A stretch of DNA of 64,000 nucleotides from Scalesia atractyloides (taxonomy: Eukaryota; Streptophyta; Magnoliopsida; Asterales; Asteraceae): NCBI GenBank assembly GCA_947069175.1, contig CAMTDV010000013.1:56736610-56800609 (forward strand), read 5' to 3'. Position 1 is the first letter of the stretch. The number at the start of each line of letters is the position of its first letter. The notes below the pieces were generated by a model that worked only from the letters and a program-made list of their open reading frames with translations, had not been told where the DNA came from and did no database searches. Positions 43,229-53,380 of the stretch are shown here, piece after piece. Both the position numbers and the translations under genes were made by a program.

Positions 43229-44053
43229 CAAAATTTTATTGAGATAAACTTCACCTTGTTCAAACTAAAACGCCAAAAAGATCAAAACAACAGATGGCAA
43301 ACCTGTAAGCTGTGGTTGTAAAAGATTTTGCTGAATGAGATGGACATATCCTCAAGACCAAGACACTAATGACAGTTATATGTCATTTTGTCTGCTTTGT
43401 TCTGGAGGAGGGTTTGGATGAGATGGAGAGACCTATACAAGTGTAAACGCTATTTTAGAATCCATTTGAAATGATGTGGTGGATGCGCATGATGATGATG
43501 GCCAAGTATCATCAAAGCTAAAAACCCACTCATGATCACACGAAAACAATAGCATCCACAAAAACGGCATCGGTGTCACCACCATCCACACAACCACTTT
43601 ACCAATCAACAAAATAAGATCCTCACTACCATGTTAAAACGGCATATTTCTTGTTGATTGGTTGATCAGCTTCAACTAGAGCAAGGTGTTTCAGTTGTGT
43701 AGGGTAATAGCTCCTATCTAAGGGATTCAAAGGTTCAGGGGACAAAAACATCAAGAATAAGAGACTGATGGCAGTGAAGATTTGGATGAGAAATTGGATA
43801 AGCATTTTTATTTTTTTCTTTTGTATATCTTTTTTGGTGTCATTTTGTGTGGTTTGTTATCTAATTTTTAGCTAATAAAATACAATATTTCTCTAATTGC
43901 TCATAAAATGCCAAAATGCCACAAACGCCAAACACCAAAATTATAATAAAATTCCTTTAATCACGTATTATTATTTCCAAATAATTACTGAAATGTATGA
44001 AACAAGGTACAAGAGAATAGAACAAAAGGGTGCCTTAAAAGAATTTAATTTTG

Positions 44054-45930
44054 TCATAGATAAGAATGCGGTTCATCAATCACGCAACACTTCCTGATAG
44101 ACAACATTTGTTGTGTAAACTCCGGGTTGTTTAAAATATTTTGCAAGATGTACCAACACCTTCGACTTTCTCTTGAAATCCCCCTTGATAACGCCACATA
44201 CAGTTGTCCATGTGAATATACACAATCCGGTAAATAAACACCAACGTAGAGAATTGTTTGACCTTGAGCTTTATTAATCGTCATGGAAGAGCTTAGTCGA
44301 ATTCGAAACTATTTTCTTTTCAGCTTGAATGGGAACATGTCATCTTCAGAAAGGGTTAGAAGGATTCTTGGCAAAAATACTCATTTACCGGCATGCTGAC
44401 CTACTTCAATTTCTGCATCAATAACATTTCGCATGGAGCCTTAAATATCAACCGCGTGCTATTACACAGGCCATGTGATGGATCGATATTCCGTAACAAT
44501 ATTATTGGGCATCCATTTTTTAAACGAAGCTTATGAGGCGGCAAACCACTAACATTTAGCGTGTTTAAGAACTCGATCGGATAGAAGTTGTGCTGTTCGT
44601 CTTAAGCTTCGTCAAAACTGTAACACACTTTTTCCTCTCCTTGAAAGATGTTGATCATTTGATTATTAATCTCGTCAACACTCTCATTTTTAGTGGACAA
44701 TATCACTCTAGAGATTATATAATCTGAAGAGTATACACTATCTTCAATAGATGGAAAGATGCCATTGATGAATTCTTTTATAGAGTTTTCTCTATTGTTG
44801 CAATGAATTGTTATGACATCGGGTATGTGGATATAGTTTCCTTCGATTGGTTCTTTAGTTCCATCGCCGACTCGTAAAAGAAATTCAGAAAACCATGAAT
44901 TTTTCAACGCTCTCATATTTATGGTCAACCGCATCTGTTTAGTCAAAGACCAAAGAGGTCACATTCGTAGGCTAGAGTCTACGATCTGTGCTCGAGTGCC
45001 ACGTTTAATAACCTGTAACACCTGTCTGAAGTCAACTCCCATAACCATTATCTTCCCACCAAATGGTAGAATAACACCTATAATGTCCTACAGTGTATGA
45101 TCAACTGGCTCTATCGCCTGTCGCTTAGCCATCGACGCTTCATCCCATATGATTATTTGGGCAGACCGGATTAGTTTAGCGGCCCCACTGTGTTTTTTGA
45201 TACCGCACATTGTATTATTTTCAAGATTAATAGGAATCTTGAATCTCAAGTAAGCCGTCCTACCTCCTTACATATTATTAGCCGCAGCACCTGATGAAGC
45301 TGTTGCCAGAGCAATAAGACCACGTGACCAAATTTCAGCAAGCAAGGCATTCTACAAAATTGTTTTTCCAGTTCCACTCGGACCATCAATAAAGAAGACG
45401 CGTGGAAGATCATTATCAACATGCATCATGATCTCATCAAACACGTTTTTTGGTTTGGATTAAGTTTATCTTTCGCACGCAAGTGTTCAGGTTCCAAAAC
45501 AATCCCATGCTCCTCTTGTAACTCATGGTAACCTACATCCTGTAAGTTAACATCATCTGATATCTTAGGAATGTCGAATTCATTGATATTTTTACCCATG
45601 GATTGTAGAAAGACATAATTTTGGTAAGAACCACATTCTAAACTCATTCAATACTTTGACAGTGTAACCGATGATCTTTAGAAAGTGAATCAAAGTGGCC
45701 ATTCCATAACTTTCGGATATCTCCAGGTTGGCAAAAAATCATTATGGTCGCAAATAACCTTCTAAGAGCATTGGGAAACTTGAATATAGAGGCTTCTGCG
45801 AGACATTGTGGTAAATATTCATTGTCTTCTATTAAGCCTAACTCAAGAGCTGCTTTTCGAAATGTGTCACACCTTTGACCATTAACCGTAGGATGTTCAA
45901 AAGAAGTAGGCCCTCTGACATATGACAAAA
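44054..45930 (-). pseudogene. Helitron helicase (Pif1-like) part, broken
   Basis: Reading on the minus strand from 45928: FEHPTVNGQRCDTFRKAALE and GDIRKLWNGHF, a region between Rep and helicase; then ISDDVNLQDVGYHELQ. The Walker A motif GPSGTGKT lies at about 45361-45390. A DEAS-type Walker B is near 45130-45150, TINMRALKNSWFSEFLLRVG at 44946-44860, and motifs V-VI are in 44284-44054 (MTINKAQGQTI, HGQLYVALSRG). The protein would unwind DNA for rolling-circle transposition. Stops and shifts lie at about 45425, 45250, 45000 and 44600. Confidence 0.9.
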
Positions 45931-46439
45931 GTAGGCGTAAGTAGTACCTTTCTTCTTCGGCTAGATTAGCGGAAACGATACGACCTCTTTACTTTTTACC
46001 CAAACGAACATTCCACCAGCGTGTGCTTCCATTCCACATGAAGTGTTTTGGAAAATCTTTATACAGATATACCCTTGCTGTTTCATCGATTCTATTTTTC
46101 TCAAAAAATGTTGTTAGCATGGTTCTCTTATCCCTTTCCTTATCAACATATTAGACATTATCTCATTATCTCTAAATCTATCCATTTGATTATTTGGTAG
46201 ATGAAGTTGTAAGGCTAGAACAGAAGAAAATATTTGAGAAAGAGAGAAGGAAAAAATGCGCTACATAGCCTCTAGGGGCGATATGTAGTGTGCATCCAGA
46301 AATCTTTTTATCTCATTAAGAAAAACCCCTTATAAACATATTTGAAAAGATATTTCACAGATTTTATACTTGAGCAAACTTCAACATTGATGAGGAAGTT
46401 AAGCATCATCAAAAGCCTTGGGTTATATGGGACCACCCA

Positions 46440-47330
46440 TCTATTATCAAGTGTTTTTCCTCATGCATCCACTTCTGTTCCGATGTCTCTCCTTCGATAC
46501 AACGGACAAGCATCTTCTCCTTGTGTTGTCTCTTCATTAAATTGTCTAGGGTAGTGAAAATGACAAATTTTAGAATCACCCTGCATACAAGGACTGCTTA
46601 ATAGTAAACCGCCGCAAGGGTCGTGAATCATGTACTTCACAACAATCTCATGCAGCTTGGGATGTCTTAGTTTGTTAGGAATCTCAGCACACATAACCTT
46701 ATCATAATGGTCCGCGTTATTGATTTTTTGTTGCGGGTACATGATAAGGAGAAAATGTGTGTGCGGCAAACCACGCTTTTGGAATTCGATGACATAAATG
46801 TATGCCTTAACTTCCCCGAGGATATGGTTCTTGAAGAGTTGTTCCTTAAGATCTTCTAATTTAGTCTGGAACACTCTTGAAATAAGGTCTAGACAATCTT
46901 GTGCAGTTTGACCAACATGTAAATTATCACGTATCTCAGGCCACTTAGGATTACACGTCATTGAAAGGAATGTTTCAGGCTTGCCGTCATCCTGAACTAA
47001 AGTCATCACATCTAGAAACCAACATCGGATGTCGCGAGGCCCTCTGATGAAAGATGTAAGCAACACAATTCCTTTTCCCACTCAGTTTGCATGAATCTCA
47101 CCACCATTAACGCAATCCATAATACCTTGGTACAAGTCGGCACATATCTTAGCCTGGTTTCTCTCATAAAATTGTAAAGGTGACGTCTCAATCCTTATGT
47201 AAACATCTACCACAAACTGTTGTAGCAGTCTACCACCAAACAGAAGCACGTTTTCGGTAGATCAAATCTAGAACTTGTAATAGTAGTACTCTCGCATTGC
47301 CACGGTTGTTCTACCACTTCGTGTGTTAGC
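46440..47330 (-). pseudogene. Helitron Rep (HUH endonuclease) domain, broken
   Basis: The long frame 47081-46461 reads FIRGPRDIRCWFLDVMTLVQ, FLSMTCNPKWPEI, then KRGLPHTHFLL with the metal-binding H-T-H (HUH) motif near plus 46755-46763, and MIHDPCGGLLLSSPCM. HUH endonucleases nick the strand at the element ends through Tyr residues downstream; the two Tyr were not located with certainty. Upstream, in another frame, a stretch to about 47330 continues towards the N-terminus. A second, shorter copy of this part is at 50508-51240. Confidence 0.88.
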
Positions 47331-48099
47331 CTCTAAACGATGAAGATATTTTAAAAACAAACAGCTAATGAAATAAAATGCATTAGGGTACTTTTATGAT
47401 CGTCACCTAAGAGAATAATAAACTGTTGGTACCTTCCATTTCTCCTTCGATGTTGTCATTGTTGCGAACCTCATCGATCGATACTCCATGACATGCTATG
47501 TTAGCATGCCAACCCAACTCACCGTTAGGAAACAATAGAGGATACGACATCGGATCGTAACAACTGAAGTACGGCTGAATAATTTTGCAATATTAACATC
47601 TACCGTAAATAACAATACTTCATATATACGAAGTGGATATTGTCATTACCTTCAACCTTTTCCAGCAACCTATATAATCGTTAACTATAAGTAAGTAAAA
47701 TAAGCAATACTATTAAATAATATTATTAATACAATATTTTATGTTGAAGAGAGTACAATTCAATTGGTCAAATTAGGTCAAATAAAGTCAAACTACCGAC
47801 GAGCCAACATCTGATAGAACAAACGCAAACCTCTAATGAGTTTGATATCCTCTGATAGAGTAATAACATCAGATGTTAGGCAATCGCTGATGAAGTTGTT
47901 AACTTCTGATGGGGTAATAACATCAGATGTTAGGTAAAACACTGTTGGTGGAAGAAAACCACTACTGTTGAGTTTGTAGATGAATTAGTAGTTTTGCTAT
48001 ACAACTACTGTTGGTGTGTTAGCGGTGGTTTGTCATCAGTGGTTTCTGACCAGTGGTAGTTTGTGATCAATTGTGTATATTTCACGGTGTTTTTGTAAT

Positions 48100-48378
48100 A
48101 GTTTATATACCTCTGAAGTCATTGGTTAGTTGTACACCCATTGGTCAAGCTCAACCGATGTATTAAAAGTGACTCTATTGTTGTCTAAAGGTCCTAGTTC
48201 CGCAAGTCTTCGAAATGTATGGGAATATGGGTTTGTAGAAAGAACGCGTGTCAAAATCTGAGTAATACGTCGATCAAGATTTGGCCATTGGAGTGTGAGA
48301 TCTAACTCCGCATCAGGATCATAAAAATACAACTACAGGTACCTAGGGGTTCCATCCTCAGAACTAATTGGTCGATTT
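48100..48378 (-). pseudogene. Helitron_like_N region, cut by Sirevirus LTR
   Basis: Minus-strand frame 48332-48126 reads MYFYDPDAELDLTLQWPNLD, RVLSTNPYSHTFRRL and ELGPLDNNRVTFNTSVELDQ, the region just before the Rep domain in plant Helitron proteins. It ends at the LTR starting at 48379. The gap to the Rep part (about 47330-48100) is noncoding, holds the 54-bp-type minisatellite, and probably corresponds to introns. Confidence 0.8.
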
Positions 48379-48840
48379 TGTTGGTGCATAATGTCTATTG
48401 TCTACGTCTAGGATATGTCGTTATTGTATATAGGGCTTAAACGTCAAATGTGTAAATGTTATTTTATGATTTATGTTTTTTTGTAGTTGGCTCGTACGAG
48501 TGAGTCACTTGACTCATACAAGTGACACTCTGTCACTCGTACGAGGCAGCCACTCGCACGAGTCACAGTCTTTGTTACACACTCTCCTATGCGAGTCATG
48601 TCGACCTATAAATAGAAGAGTGTTGTGTTAGAGATAGTAAGTGTTAGTCCAGTTGGTAGAGCGAAGCCCTGCTGAATTGTTTACTCGCGTTTTACTTTTC
48701 ACGTCAATCAATATATTCAAAGCGGTTAAACAGAAGATCTCACTTGTTCATTTGTCAACCTCACTAACAATAAATTCCGTCCTTGTTAGTTGAGTTAGAT
48801 CAGCCCGAATGCTCATCGGTGGAGCCGATCCCCATTCACA
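48379..48840 (+). repeat. Sirevirus J LTR, copy 1 (462 bp)
   Basis: It starts TGTTGGTGCATAATGTC and ends CGATCCCCATTCACA. Palindromes at 48490-48570 (GGCTCGTACGAGTGAG, TCACTCGTACGAGGCAG, CACTCGCACGAGTCAC) and TATAAATA at 48607-48614 match the layout of the LTR of Sirevirus A. Confidence 0.92.
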
Positions 48841-48842
48841 AG

Positions 48843-48855
48843 TGGTATCAGAGCC
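48843..48855 (+). promoter_or_regulatory. primer binding site, copy 1
   Basis: TGGTATCAGAGCC, exact match to the complement of the initiator-Met tRNA 3' end, two bases after the LTR. Confidence 0.92.
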
Positions 48856-48869
48856 TTAAGGTCATGTTA

Positions 48870-49006
48870 AATTCAAAGCAGTTAAACAGTAGATCTCACT
48901 TGTTCGTTTGTCAACCTCAATAACAATAAATTCCGCCTCTGTTAGTTGAGTTAGATCAGTCCGATTGCTCATCGGAGGAGCAGATCTCCCTTTCACAAGT
49001 GGTATC
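48870..49006 (+). repeat. extra copy of LTR end plus partial primer site
   Basis: ATTCAAAGCAGTTAAACAGT through CCCTTTCACAAGTGGTATC repeats the last 130 bases of the LTR and the first bases of the primer site. It is absent from copy 2 at the same place (after 52773). Its sequence is closer to the LTR end of copy 2 than to the LTR end of copy 1 just before it. Confidence 0.85.
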
Positions 49007-49607
49007 TCCTGACAAACGTCAAGTTTCTGCAGGCTACCAACTGTTCAAATTCAGATTCACTGTTGCAGCTTTCTACTTCTACACTTTCTCAAACTGATCT
49101 CGGAATTGGACAAAATTATGGACAAATTGGACTAGGATTCTAGGATGTCACGTTAAATTCTATTCTAATCAATCCTTAACAATTTAAGATCTAAAATCGA
49201 GCTTAATCATGTCAAAATTGGTAAAATCCATCCGTTTAGTGACCTAAGTTGTTTCGTACAGGTAGAGAGACCACTCGCACGAACGATTGACCTTACAATT
49301 TAATTCATTCGTATGAACCAGTAATTAGAAGTTCTTAAAATTTACAAGTTAAAAATTTAAAATTGTGATTCACACAAGTTACACACTTGTACGAGCAACT
49401 CATTCGTACGAGGAAACATTTTATTCGTATGAGTTGCTTCTTTGTTCGCACGAGTAGCTTTCTTGTTTGAATCATCTTGTCCGCACGAATTTCTGGATCG
49501 TACGAGTTAATCTTGGTGGCACGAATTAATTTGTCATCCGCATGAAGAATTTTTATCATACTAATCAGTTTTTTTCGGAAAGTGTGTTTCTAAATCTTTA
49601 CAAAAAA
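49007..49607 (+). other. 5' leader of Sirevirus J copy 1
   Basis: Noncoding. A palindrome cluster lies at 49265-49545 with about ten TCG(T/C)ACGA-type sites (for example CTTGTACGAGCA, CATTCGTACGAGGA, TTCGCACGAGTAG, GGATCGTACGAGTT). Confidence 0.75.
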
Positions 49608-50507
49608 ATGGCAGAAGAATTTATAACGCATTTGCTACATCAGCGGTCACGACTACTACAACACAAAACATGAACCTCAAAAATGAAATGGGTAATATGA
49701 CGAAACCCCAAAGTTGATGAACCTCGAAGACTTCGATAGTTGGAGCGAACGTTTCAAGAATTGGATTCAGGCGAATCACTTTACCTGTTGGTTTGCTATC
49801 GAAAAAAGTATCAGTCTCCTGTTGGTGAAAATGGTCTCGAAAAGACATTGGCTCAACTTTATTATTTTGAAAGAGAAAAGTTTACAAATGAGAAGAAAAT
49901 GATGAACATTCTGCAACAATCCATCAAAGAGAACATACTAGCGCTGTTACAATATGATGATGACGCACAATCATTATGGAATGCACTTCGATTGAAGTTC
50001 CAAGGAAGTGTACAATTGCGAAAGAGTAAAAGGGCATTGTTAAGTAAAGAATTTGACATCTTTACGTTGATCAAAGGAGACACGGTTAAACAACTGACTG
50101 AAAGATATTGTCATCTCGTTGTGCAAATGAAGCGAATGGGAATCATAAAGACAAACAAAGAACTTGTTGATAAACTTGCTGATTCCTTGCCACAAGGCAA
50201 ATGGTCTACTTATTTGACCATTTTGAAGAATGGAATTGAATATGGTAATTTCTCATTACCATGATTCATTGAAAGATTGGAGGGACATGAACTAGAAACG
50301 CAGAAGATGGCGAAGAACAAAGGCGTTCAAATGCAACAAGACGTCAATCTATATTTCAAGAATAGTTCTACCGCTCAAATACAATCTCCAAAGATCCAGA
50401 CTTCCTTTAACGCTTACAGCGCACCGAGCCCACCGTCAAATCAAAACAATAGTTTTCAATCATTTGTAACGGTCAATCCGAACACGTCGCAAAGCCCACA
50501 ATCATCC
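49608..50507 (+). pseudogene. gag N-terminal part, Sirevirus J copy 1, truncated
   Basis: The ATG at 49608 is the likely start (MAEEF), with shifts before MNLEDFDSWSERFKNWIQAN at 49714. A UBN2-type gag follows: LAQLYYFEREKFTNEKKMMN, DDDAQSLWNALRLKFQGS, SKEFDIFTLIKGDTVKQLTE and LADSLPQGKWSTYLTIL. A TGA stop at about 50262-50264 is shared with copy 2. Reading goes on as LEGHELETQKMAKNKGVQMQ and a Gln/Ser/Pro/Asn-rich linker, then runs into Helitron sequence at 50508. No zinc knuckle remains. Confidence 0.9.
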
Positions 50508-52298
50508 TTATGTTGTCTGTTCATTAAATTGTCTAGGGTAGTGAAAACGACAAATTTTAGAATCACCCTACATACAAGGACTGCTTACTCGTATACCGCC
50601 AAAGAGCAGTGAATCATATGCTTCACAACAATCTCATGCAATGTCTTAGTTTGTTAGGAATCTCAGCACACACAACCTTATCATAATGGTCCGCGTTATT
50701 GATTTTGTGTTGCGGGTACATGATAAGGAGAAAATGTGCATGTGGCAAACCACGCTTTGAAATTCGATGACATAAATGTATGCCTTAACTTCCCCGAGGA
50801 TATGTTTCTTGAAGAGTTATCCATTAAGATCTTCTAATTAACCTGGAACACTCTTGAAACAAGGTCTAGACGATCTTGTGCAGTTTGACCAACATGTAAA
50901 TTATCACGTATCTCAAGCCACTTAGGATTACACGTCATTGTAAGGAATATATCAGGCTTGTCGTCATCCTGAACTAAAGTCATCACATCTAGAAACCGAC
51001 GTCGCATGTCGCGAGGCCCTCCGATGAAATATGTAGGCAACACAATTCTTTTTCCCACTTTGTTTGCATGGATCTCACACCCATTGACGCAATCCACAAT
51101 ACCTTGGTACAAGTCGGCCCGTATCTTAGCCTGGTTTCTCTCACAAAATTGTAAACATGACGTCTCAATCCTTACATAAACATATACCACAAACTGTTGT
51201 AGCAGTCTACCACTGAACAGAAGCACATTTTCGGTAGATCAAATCTAGAACTTGTAATAGTAGTACTCTCGCATTGCCAGGGTTGTTCTACAACTTCGTA
51301 TGTTAGCCTCTAAAGGATGAAGATATTTTAAAAACAAAAGTTAATGAAATAAAACACATTAGGGTACTTTTATGATCGTCACCTAAAAGAATAATAAATT
51401 GTTGGTACCTTCCATTTCTCCTTCGATGTTGTCATTGTTGCGAACCTCATCGATCGATACTCCATGACGTGCTATGTTAGCATGCCAACCCAACTCACCC
51501 TTAGGAAACAATAGAGGATACGAAAATGGATCGTAACAACTGAAGTACGGTTGAATAATTTTGCTATATTAACATCTACCTTAAATAACAATACTTCATA
51601 TATACGAAGTGATATTGTCATTACCTTCAACCTTTACCAGCAACCTATATAATCGTTAACTATAAGTAAATAATACAATACTATTAAATAATTATAAAAT
51701 AATACAATATTTTATGTTAAAGAGAGTACAATTTAGTTGGTCAAATAAGGTCAAATAAAGTCAAACTACCGATGAGCCTACATCTGATGAAATAAAGGCA
51801 AACCTCTGATGAGTTTGATATCCTCTGATAGAGTAATAACATCAGATGTTAGGTAAAACACTGTTGGTGGAAGACAACCACTACTGTTGAGTTTGTGGTT
51901 GAATTAGTGGTTTTGCTATACAACTACTGTTGGTGTGTTAGCAGTGGTTTGTCATCAGTGGTTTCTAACCAGTGGTAGTTTGTGATCAATTGTGTATATT
52001 CCATGGTGTTTTTGTAACGGTTTATATACCTCTGAAGTCATTGGTCAGTTGTACACCCTTTGGTCAAGCTCAACCGATGTATTCAAAGTGACCCTATTGT
52101 TGTCTAGAGGTCCTAGTTCTGCAAGTCTTCGAAATGTATGGAGATATGGGTTTATAGAAAGGACGCGTGTCAAAATCTGAGTAATACGTCAATCAAGATT
52201 TGGCCATTGGAGTCTGAGATCTAACTCCGCATCAGGATCATAAAAATACAACTACAGGTACCTAGGGGTTCCATCCCTCAGAACTAATTGGTCGATTT
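50508..52298 (-). mobile_element. second Helitron fragment (Rep to N region)
   Basis: It repeats 46530-48378. The minus-strand frame 51226-50834 keeps YQGIVDCVNGCEIHANKVG, FIGGPRDMRRRFLDVMTLVQ and LTMTCNPKWLEI. The HUH-motif region near 50735 and the N-terminal region (52290-52080) are present but frameshifted. Minisatellite units sit at 51830-51960. It ends, like copy 1, at TTGGTCGATTT before the LTR. Confidence 0.88.
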
Positions 52299-52758
52299 TG
52301 TTGGTGTATAATGTCTATTGTCTGTGTCTAGGATATGTCATTATTGTATATAGGCTTAAATGTCAAATGTGTAAATGTTATTTTATGATTTATGTTTTTT
52401 GTAGTTGGCTTGTACGAGTGAGTCACTTGACTCGTATGAGTGACACTCTGTCACTCGTACGAGGCAGCCACTCGCACGCGTCACAGTCTTGTTACACACT
52501 CTCCTATGCGAGTCATGTCAACCTATAAATAGAAGAGTGTTGTGTTAGAGCTAGCAAGTGTTAGTCCAGTTGGTAGAGCGAAGCCCTACTGAATTGTTTA
52601 CTTGCGTTGTACTTTTCACGTCAATCAATATATTCAAAGCAGTTAAACAGTAGATCTCACTTGTTCGTTTGTCAACCTCACTAACAATAACTTCCATCTC
52701 TGTTAGTTGAGTTAGATTAGTCCGATTGCTCATCGGAGGAGCCGATCCCCCATTCACA
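52299..52758 (+). repeat. Sirevirus J LTR, copy 2 (460 bp)
   Basis: It starts TGTTGGTGTATAATGTC and ends CCGATCCCCCATTCACA. Palindromes lie at 52405-52485 and TATAAATA at 52524-52531. It is a near copy of 48379-48840. Confidence 0.92.
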
Positions 52759-52760
52759 AG

Positions 52761-52773
52761 TGGTATCAGAGCC
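52761..52773 (+). promoter_or_regulatory. primer binding site, copy 2
   Basis: TGGTATCAGAGCC, exact, two bases after the LTR. Confidence 0.92.
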
Positions 52774-53380
52774 TTGAGGTCTGATCTCCTGACAAACGTC
52801 AAGTTTTGCAGGCTACCAACTGTTCAGATTTTGATTCACTGTTGCGGCTTTCTACTTCTACACTTTCTCAAACTGATCTCCGAATTGGACAAAATTATGG
52901 AAAAATTGGTCTAGGATTCTAGGATGTTATGTTAAATTCTATTCTAATCAATCCTTAACAATTTAAGATCTAAAATCGAGCTTAATCATGTCAAAATTGG
53001 TAAATTCATCCGTTCAGTGACCTAAGTTGTTTTGTACATGTAGAGAGAGCACTCGCACGAACGACTGACCATACAACTTAATTCATTCGTACGAACGAGT
53101 AATTAGAAGTTCTTAAAATTTACAAGTTAAAAATTTAAAACTGTGATTCGCACAAGTTACACACTTGTACGAGCAACTCATACGTACGAGGAAACATTTT
53201 ATTCGTATGAGTTGCTTCTTTGTTCGCACGAGTAGCTTTCTTGTTTGAATCATCTTGTCTGCACGAATTTCTAGGTCGTACGAGCTAATCTTGGTCGCAT
53301 GAATTAATTTTTCATCCGCATGAAGAATTTTTATCATGCTAATCATTTTTTTTGGAAAGTGTGTTTCTAAATCAGTGGTC
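52774..53380 (+). other. 5' leader of Sirevirus J copy 2
   Basis: Noncoding, parallel to 49007-49607. The palindrome cluster is at 53050-53325 and includes CATTCGTACGAACGAG, CATACGTACGAGGA and TTCGCACGAGTAG. About 30 bases around the gag start are missing compared with copy 1. Confidence 0.75.

Larger units (their letters stand above)
39330..44000. repeat. three large repeat units (~1.3-1.45 kb) inside the Helitron
   Basis: Units at about 39330-40610, 40620-42070 and 42590-44000 share the same order. First comes a minisatellite zone (TAACATCAGATGTTAGGCAA), then TAACTTAATGATGGGAC, then AACCTCAGGCCCTTCCATT and ATATGGCAAACCTCGTTTCT. Next is GGGAAATCGGCACCTATC, then TAATAAAATACATTATTTCTC and AAAATGCCAAAATGCC. 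Units 1 and 3 are most alike; unit 2 has deletions. No frame is conserved across all three, so I see no gene. Confidence 0.85.
39162..48378 (-). mobile_element. Helitron, minus strand, 3' end intact, 5' end displaced
   Basis: On the minus strand the sequence ends GGTAACTGACTAG followed by T of a TA run. CTAG (a CTRR end) next to T in an A/T target fits Helitron insertion, and CACATCGCGTAGGTAACTGA is like other plant Helitron 3' ends. Inside, on the minus strand, are a Helitron_like_N region, a Rep (HUH) domain and a Pif1-type helicase, all broken. About 4.8 kb of noncoding repeat units lie between helicase and 3' end. At 48378 a Sirevirus LTR interrupts the N-terminal region, so the 5' TC end is not seen. 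Confidence 0.85.

Noticed and set aside
48645..48656. TAGTCCAGTTGG in the Sirevirus J LTR, a perfect match to the pol III A box followed by TAGAGC
   Set aside because: No B box within 30-90 bases and no tRNA-like fold; the related LTR of Sirevirus A does not keep it. Probably chance.
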